A stretch of DNA of 64,000 nt from Lepas anatifera (lineage: Eukaryota; Arthropoda; Thecostraca; Lepadidae): NCBI GenBank assembly GCA_034440635.1, contig JAOTON010000056.1:1273501-1337500 (forward strand), given 5' to 3'. Position numbers and translations under genes: made by a program. The notes under the pieces are model-generated. The model was not told the DNA's origin and did not search any database. It saw only the letters and a list, made by a program, of their open reading frames with translations. Shown here one piece after another: positions 58,061 to 64,000 of the stretch; position 1 is the stretch's first letter; the number at the start of each line of letters is the position of its first letter.

Positions 58061-60600
58061 TAAAACCAATATCTTTCAAATGGGGGAAACATGCACAAAG
58101 TGCACGATAAAAAATCGAATTCGGGTGCGATCTTCTAAAAGCAGCTTGCAGTGAACAGGGGGGCACGCGTCAGCACCATATAGCCAAGTGGCCCTGGCAT
58201 AAACCGTTGATGGGTGCAGTTGAATCGATGTCTGGCCAGCGAACTGGGCCAGTGGGTTCACCGGCCCCGCTGGGGGGAGGGGGAGAGGGGCTACTGGGGG
58301 AGCGAATCACTGGTCCCGGCACGGCCGCCATCTGACGCGTTCACACGTCAATCATACCTTCATGTGCAACGTTACAGCAATATTGAAGAACTTTTCACCA
58401 GCGCGTTTGACTCAATGAGATAAAAACAAATCCTCCTTAATATGTTAACATCTATGACGTTCCTCCCTTGTCGTTTCCGACAAAAGAAAGGGCTCAGCAC
58501 GGATGCGAATGTCAAAAGGCGGCGAGAACATTCATCCGATTGAATGCCTCTTCCCTGAGGTATCGCTTAGACTGAGCAGCTTAGCGCAGTTTGGCAAGCT
58601 TTGCAAGATTAAATTTGCATGATAAGTCCATTTCAGGAAGCGAAGTTTTGTCTCGAGAACACCGGTCGTGGTGTTCCACTGAGCCGGATTCAGCTAGCCC
58701 TGTATCCCACAGCATGCGCCCCACTTGGTGGGGCCCCACGCATTGACGCTATCAGTCAGTGTCCATACCAGTCTTAGTATTCATAGACTGTTTCCAATAC
58801 GTTTTGTTGTGCTTTTCTTGGCAGCATTCTTAAATTCAAATCAGAAGAATGCACGTCACCTCAGAAGGGACCAGCCATCGGGGTCAGTCATTATTTATTC
58901 ATTATTATTTATTATTATTTCACCCGTTTCCTCGCATTCCAAGGTGACTATTTGGTAAGCTGGTTCTTCTTCCATTTGGCGGCGTGGCAGACCTACGAGG
59001 TCTCTAATTGTGATGAACAGAGCATAATCATAAACCCAGGAAGGACAAACACAACTGCGGTTGAATCTACAGTATACAGGCGTGGTGACTGAGGCTGAAT
59101 ATTCGTGCGCAATATGCCAGTGCAATCAACAGTATGATTTAACTTCTATGAAGTGTAATGTATTTAAACAGAACACTCCAACACAGAACACTTTAAACAT
59201 AACAGAACACTAGTACAAACGGAATACTGGAAACACATTCTAAATTAAACATCTGATATCTCCCTAATACGACAAAAATTCACAGAAGCAAAACAACTAA
59301 GTTGGGGGAGACGGGCTCATAGAACACAGGTCCACCAGCGCTTTCCCAAGATAACTTTTTAAAAAAGTGGAAGAGATTGTAAGACTGTACAAAAACTTGA
59401 AACACATCGGATATCTATTTTGCAGGATCTTCCACAAGATATGTTCCTATATGGTTAACATTGATAGCACACCGTTAAAACTTGTGTTCGGCGTGACTTC
59501 GGTACTGGCGAATGTAAACGCCTATAACGTAGTAGATGCCAAATACGTGAAATGTGTTTTAGTAAATCAAGAACAATAACAATAATTGACAAGTGTCAGT
59601 TTGGGCCCTTTTAACCAAAAACGCCTCACTTGTATTCGTATTCGTTTGTGGTGCAGGCAAATAGTATCAGGAAGCCTTGACAGAGCATGATATCACGCAG
59701 AGTTGAAGGTTATTGTCTCAACCCAAGGAAATTTAAATACGAAATGTTTAGCTTATCAGCCATTCTTCTGCATAAACAAGGCTAAATATATTATTTTCAA
59801 CCACAAAAATCCCCAAAACATTCTAGTTTGGAACTGCACCAAGTTACCAAACTTCCTTCAACTGTCGCGTGCGCACAAAATGTGCGGACGTTCCGTACCT
59901 ACCAGCTAGCAAATCACTCTAAAAGCGAGCCGGGCACGCACAACACGCGCGCACTGAAAATAAGTCCAAGTGCCACGCATGCCTGCGAACGGCGCCACTG
60001 TTTACCAGACGTCTGCCGTCTTCCACTGTCAGCCTGGCGCTGGCAAGGAAGCATCCGGCGACGGCACAAACGCGCCGAGGTAAAACAATGCCGTCGCAGC
60101 GTCCGCTGAATAAAACATCACCCGGTGCCGCCGCCGGAGACCACCGGGGACCGCCGGAGACCGCCAGAGACCGCCGCCGCCGCCGTCCAGCCATTAGTCT
60201 TGTGCTACCTAGCCTAATGTTATTGAGCGCGCGCAAAGTGCGGTGGCGATGGCGGGTAATGGCGGGCGGCGGCGGCGTCATCCACTCTGATCTGAGGCCA
60301 GTCAAAGATGAGAACGGGTCCGGGCCCGTGGATGGCGAGGTGGCTGCAGGTCACACGGTGGAAGTGGGGAGTCGAGATTAAATCACAACAGGGCCGTCCT
60401 GTTGTGAGGCATTAGAGACGTGTAGTTGGGTAGAGGACCATACAGTAGAGGGAGAGGGGAGGGGATGTGGAGTCCGTGACGACAGCAGGATTTCAGTCCC
60501 CGATTGATACGCTAGCGTCCCATTAAATGTATGATAGTCGTCGGGAGGCATGCGAGCCGACAGTTGCAGCTTCAATAGTCGTGTCGGAACGCCTGGTCGG
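58061..60600. other. No gene recognised
   Basis: 2.5 kb of AT-rich DNA, with a CG-rich ccgccggagacc tract at 60120-60190. No coding exon supported. Confidence 0.4.
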
Positions 60601-60625
60601 CCAATATAGCCAGCTAGCCCTGTAG

Positions 60626-60900
60626 CTAACCCTGGCACCCAAGGCTTGTGAAATGAACCCAGATGATTGGTTTAACAGAGTAGAGCATGGGTATAAACCC
60701 AGTGCTAGGTCCCCCTTTGGTGAGGACGGGAATGAGAAGGCCAATGTAAATAATTTTCTGAGGAACGCCTGAGGCATTTGAGTGGTAGGTGTTAAACTTT
60801 AAAGTAGGAAGGGTTTCAATAACTTCTGCAAGCTTAGTACATATGTACGGGATTATCATAGGCATTTCATTTTGAGCTGAGCTGACGTTCATTTACAGAG
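60626..60900 (-). mobile_element. Possible LINE RT fragment
   Basis: A minus-strand frame contains GVPQKIIYIGLLIPVLTKGG, reminiscent of the VPxxIKIAxVIPIFKKGD segment of CR1/Jockey-type RTs. Nothing else of the domain is nearby, so this is weak. Confidence 0.25.
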
Positions 60901-62984
60901 TCCTGTTTCCTTGAGACAGGTGAAAATCCTACTGAGTAGCAGGCTCTACCTAAATCAGTGACAATATATGGTGATGTTGTTTGCTGGATAGTAATTTAGC
61001 ACGGGCGTCAGCGGCAGAAACAGGTGAATGGGCCACGACACAGAGCCCAGGCCCCAGTCAACGACTGTGAGCCCCTGCAGTACCTCCTGGCTGGAGCTAA
61101 TTCCGTGTGAGTGGCTGCCAGTCATGCCCTAGCCATATACAGCACGGACTGCAGTCATTCCAGACACAACAGTCCGATTAATAGATCCAGCATAATAACA
61201 ATTCGATAGTTTCCGATTAGCAGATGCGACGGCACCGCTTGGGGCCCCATCGCCGTCGCGACCCCATGCTTCCACACCCACACACCTCTGCCCCCGAGCG
61301 ACAAACCGAGGTCCACTGGAATTTCCAGCATTTAATTAAGGCACATAACTCCCCGGTCTGTATTAGACAGCCGCACCTGCACCGAGGAGCGCTGGCGCCC
61401 CTGGCGTGGCAGCGCTGCATGATTCAGCCCAGCGACGCGCCGTAATACACACGTATGACTAGTCTCCAGGCGTGTCAGTGTTGGCGTTTTAAGGTGCTTC
61501 GGCATCTTACACCATCTCGTGCTCTAGCTTGACCCATCTTAGCCAGATTTTATAATATCACTTTCTTAACACACGTTGCATTTCCGTCCACTAGGATTAA
61601 CAATGGTGGTGCAATGTTCATTCCTGTTTTTTTCTTTTGACTTACACAGGGTGAAAAGAAATGGACAAAACTGTCATAAACTTCGGTGCGTTTTGAGGTA
61701 CGTTGCTCACGGGCAAAAGTTACTGGCTAGATGTATCAATAGTTTTTAATTCTCGCACATTTTCTTGGCCGTTGTGTCCTATCTAATAATGAAAACGGTG
61801 AACCAGGTGCCTCAAAACGCACCGAAATATGCTATGTTTAAATAGCCTTTTCACCTAGTACATTAATGATAGGAGAGGATAGGAATCCTCTCCTATTGTT
61901 AATCATGTGACTTGGGCTCGTCAGCTTTGTGAAGAATCTGCACGACAGGTATAAACATGTCACTGAAAACATGGTTGCATACCTTTGATCACAACCAAGC
62001 CATACCACCGAGAGGTAATCGACCGTGCTGATTCCAAATCTGGTCTTGAGATCAATCAAAGGGCACTGCACATGCGCACTACAGCTTATCTTATCAGGCG
62101 ATATTTCGCCAGCCAATGCGTTGACATCACTGAAAATTTGTAGAAGATGGCGACTCATAACCCGTAAACCACAAATGACGAAATAAATATCATCAGCACA
62201 TTGAGACAGATTCTGAAAGTGTGGTCACTCTGAGCGACTTATAAACTGTAAAGCGCAAATGATGCTATATTACCACTGCAATATTGTCAGCATTCTGAGA
62301 CCAATTTTGAACGCGTGGTAACTCTGAGCGACCACTGCAACGTAGCACAAATGACACTATCTCAACAGCTACTCGCCGAATTTCCCTGTCACCTTGCATG
62401 CAAGGTTTCTTTCACACTTGCAAGGCAATACTGCCGCCAGTTTTCCTTGGAGGCTTTTCGCATGCGCAGTAACAACGGAAAATTTGAGAATATTGTCTAG
62501 ATTTTGGTGACTTTTTCCCGCTCTGTCATTGCTGATCCGATTCGCCCGCTAATCGTACGGTCTGCCTAACAAACAGTGTAAACGGCTTCTCCTCCGTCCG
62601 AGCGGCACAAGCCGAGGCCGCAGGCCGAGGTAGGATTTGTTGTTGTTGTTGACAGGAAGTGAGTTGATCTATTTGCAGATGCCACTGTTCAAATGTAGTT
62701 CCATTGTTAATCTTGAAATGGTTTTTCACATGCTTAATAGTATTCTGGCGTGAAGGAAAAAAGGGTGACTGCCTTTGCACGGCGGTATTGCACGGCGGTT
62801 TTGCCTTTGCACGGCGGTATTGTTAGGGAGATAGGACTGCATTTTATCGCTATCGCGATAGAATAAGCTAGATCACCATTCTTTCCAATTATGTTACATT
62901 AGTCACGTGGACTCTTCATATAAACCACATAACCGCATCGATCCGTAGTCAATGCTCCAAAGCAGCCGCGCTGTTGGTTGAATG
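60901..62984. other. No gene; small hairpins and local duplications
   Basis: 61685-61703 and 61808-61825 form an inverted pair (cggtgcgttttgagg). 61869-61880/61885-61896 is a 12-bp-arm hairpin with a 4-base loop. 62155-62345 is a two- to three-fold local duplication of about 95 bp (ctctgagcgac). 62770-62822 repeats gcacggcggt three times. Confidence 0.6.
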
Positions 62985-64000
62985 TTGGATTATCCCTTGC
63001 CCCGGTGGCGGGTACGGGCCACCTTCGCCCTGGTGGGGGGGGGGCTAAAAAGACCCCCCACGATCTCAAAAACTAAGAGAGCTAGAAAAAAGCGCAAAAC
63101 GGCAATCGAAAGCTCTTCGAAAATGATATCGAAAATACTTCAGTCATTTTTCTTGTGAGGTCAATATCAAGGTCACCAGAGGTCAAAATAGGTCAAAATC
63201 GCTAATATGAGGTGTACAAGAAAACTTCATATATGTCAGAAACTATGATAGCTAGAAACATTTTTCTAACACCATTCGAAAGCTCTTGAGATGCGCTTTC
63301 ATTACAGTGGTATTCATTTTCGCGTCAGGTCAAAGCCTAGAGAGCTACAGGTCACTAAATATTGGGAATATTCTTGGGAATGTCCATAGCCACCCATGCA
63401 TAAAGGCGTTTACTTTTTCGCTAATAGCTTCCAAACCAAACAAGATACAGCCATAGTTTATGCACCATTGCAATCCTCTCGTCAATACGAAGCGAATGAT
63501 ATATGATATTGCTATGCCAGGTCAAATTTAAGAATTTGACCTGACCCAGGTCAACGGTCTGACCCAACTTAACCTGGTATAGTCATGATGTATATCATTT
63601 GACATCCAGTGACTATACAAACACTTCGGTGACAAAATAAAAGCTCTATCTTATTTTATTAAAAATTTATAGAGAAAAACACCAAAAAATGCTTATTTGA
63701 CCTAAGGTGACCTTTTAAAGGTCACAAGTCAAAAATGTTGGCATCAGCTTCAGAAATGGGCTAAGAGCAAGTCGCAACCGATGTTTGAAGTTGATTCCAT
63801 CCATACTTACTGAGAAAAGCTCATTTCGTGATTTTCCCCATGTATTGACAATCGGGAGGTCATGCTCTGCACATGACCTTAGGTCACCAATATAAAAATC
63901 CCGGAACAAATGTTGTAGCTCCTGGTGGGCCCAATATGTGCTATGAGTTTCAACTTGATCGATTAACCCTTCTTTTAGTTATGCAGTCCTAAATATTTTT
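62985..64000. mobile_element. CACGCGC-family MITE, copy D, cut by window edge
   Basis: Begins with the gggccaccttcgccctggtgg stem and G-rich run, has the central paired AGGTCA region with its tatgatat-type arms (63490-63600), then catgtattgacaatcggaggtcatg and the aggtcaccaatataaaaatcccggaac block that also ends copies A and B. It continues past 64000. Confidence 0.6.

Noticed and set aside
60040..60380. GC-rich ccgccggagacc tract as a promoter or gene start
   Set aside because: No TATA/Inr, exon or domain evidence; short GC-rich repeat only.

Overview
The window is animal nuclear DNA. It is intron-rich, GC-rich in exons and AT-rich between them, and full of transposon relics, microsatellites and minisatellites. 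No bacterial-style operon is present. The recognisable host gene is on the minus strand: fifteen consecutive exons (46981 down to 2003) of a LAR-type receptor protein tyrosine phosphatase. They run from the C-terminal half of fibronectin type III (FN3) domain 3, through FN3-4 to FN3-9 and the membrane-proximal region, to the transmembrane helix. All fifteen phases join without conflict (2594 coding bases, 864 codons plus 2 bases). The exon sequences resemble arthropod Lar closely enough to suggest an arthropod, perhaps a crustacean; the species cannot be fixed from the sequence. The signal peptide, Ig domains and FN3-1/2 lie beyond the right edge or were not found. The phosphatase domains lie beyond the left edge.

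Layout: 1-1505 is a 58-bp minisatellite. 2003-2232 is the transmembrane exon. 2233-8250 is a 45-bp minisatellite split by a dead I/R1-group LINE (3731-7941). 9.0-10.5 kb holds two Lar exons. 10.7-15.2 kb is a putative 4.4-kb inverted-repeat element carrying a second LINE fragment, a frameshifted FGF-like reading frame and a palindromic MITE. 15.2-21.0 kb holds four Lar exons with local tandem arrays. 21.5-34.9 kb is a nest of TTAA-flanked, hAT-like and SINE insertions plus one Lar exon and a 3.2-kb palindrome. 36.4-40.6 kb holds five Lar exons and a 30-bp array. 45.9-47.0 kb holds the two most 5' exons. 47.0-49.5 kb is a foldback (MULE-like) element. The rest, to 64 kb, is intron or upstream DNA with a 46-bp array, a 0.7-kb CA tract, a minus-strand LINE and a further MITE.

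The most unusual signal is that several minisatellites are anchored on Lar splice sites. Next to the transmembrane exon, each 45-bp unit is a copy of the 3' splice site plus the first 25 coding bases of that exon. About 31 decoy acceptors result, each running into an in-frame TGA. Smaller arrays built on, or abutting, splice acceptors occur at four other exons, and another array abuts a splice donor. Two of these arrays have since been split by transposon insertions with target-site duplications. This looks like repeated local duplication of splice-site DNA within one gene; what it does is unknown.
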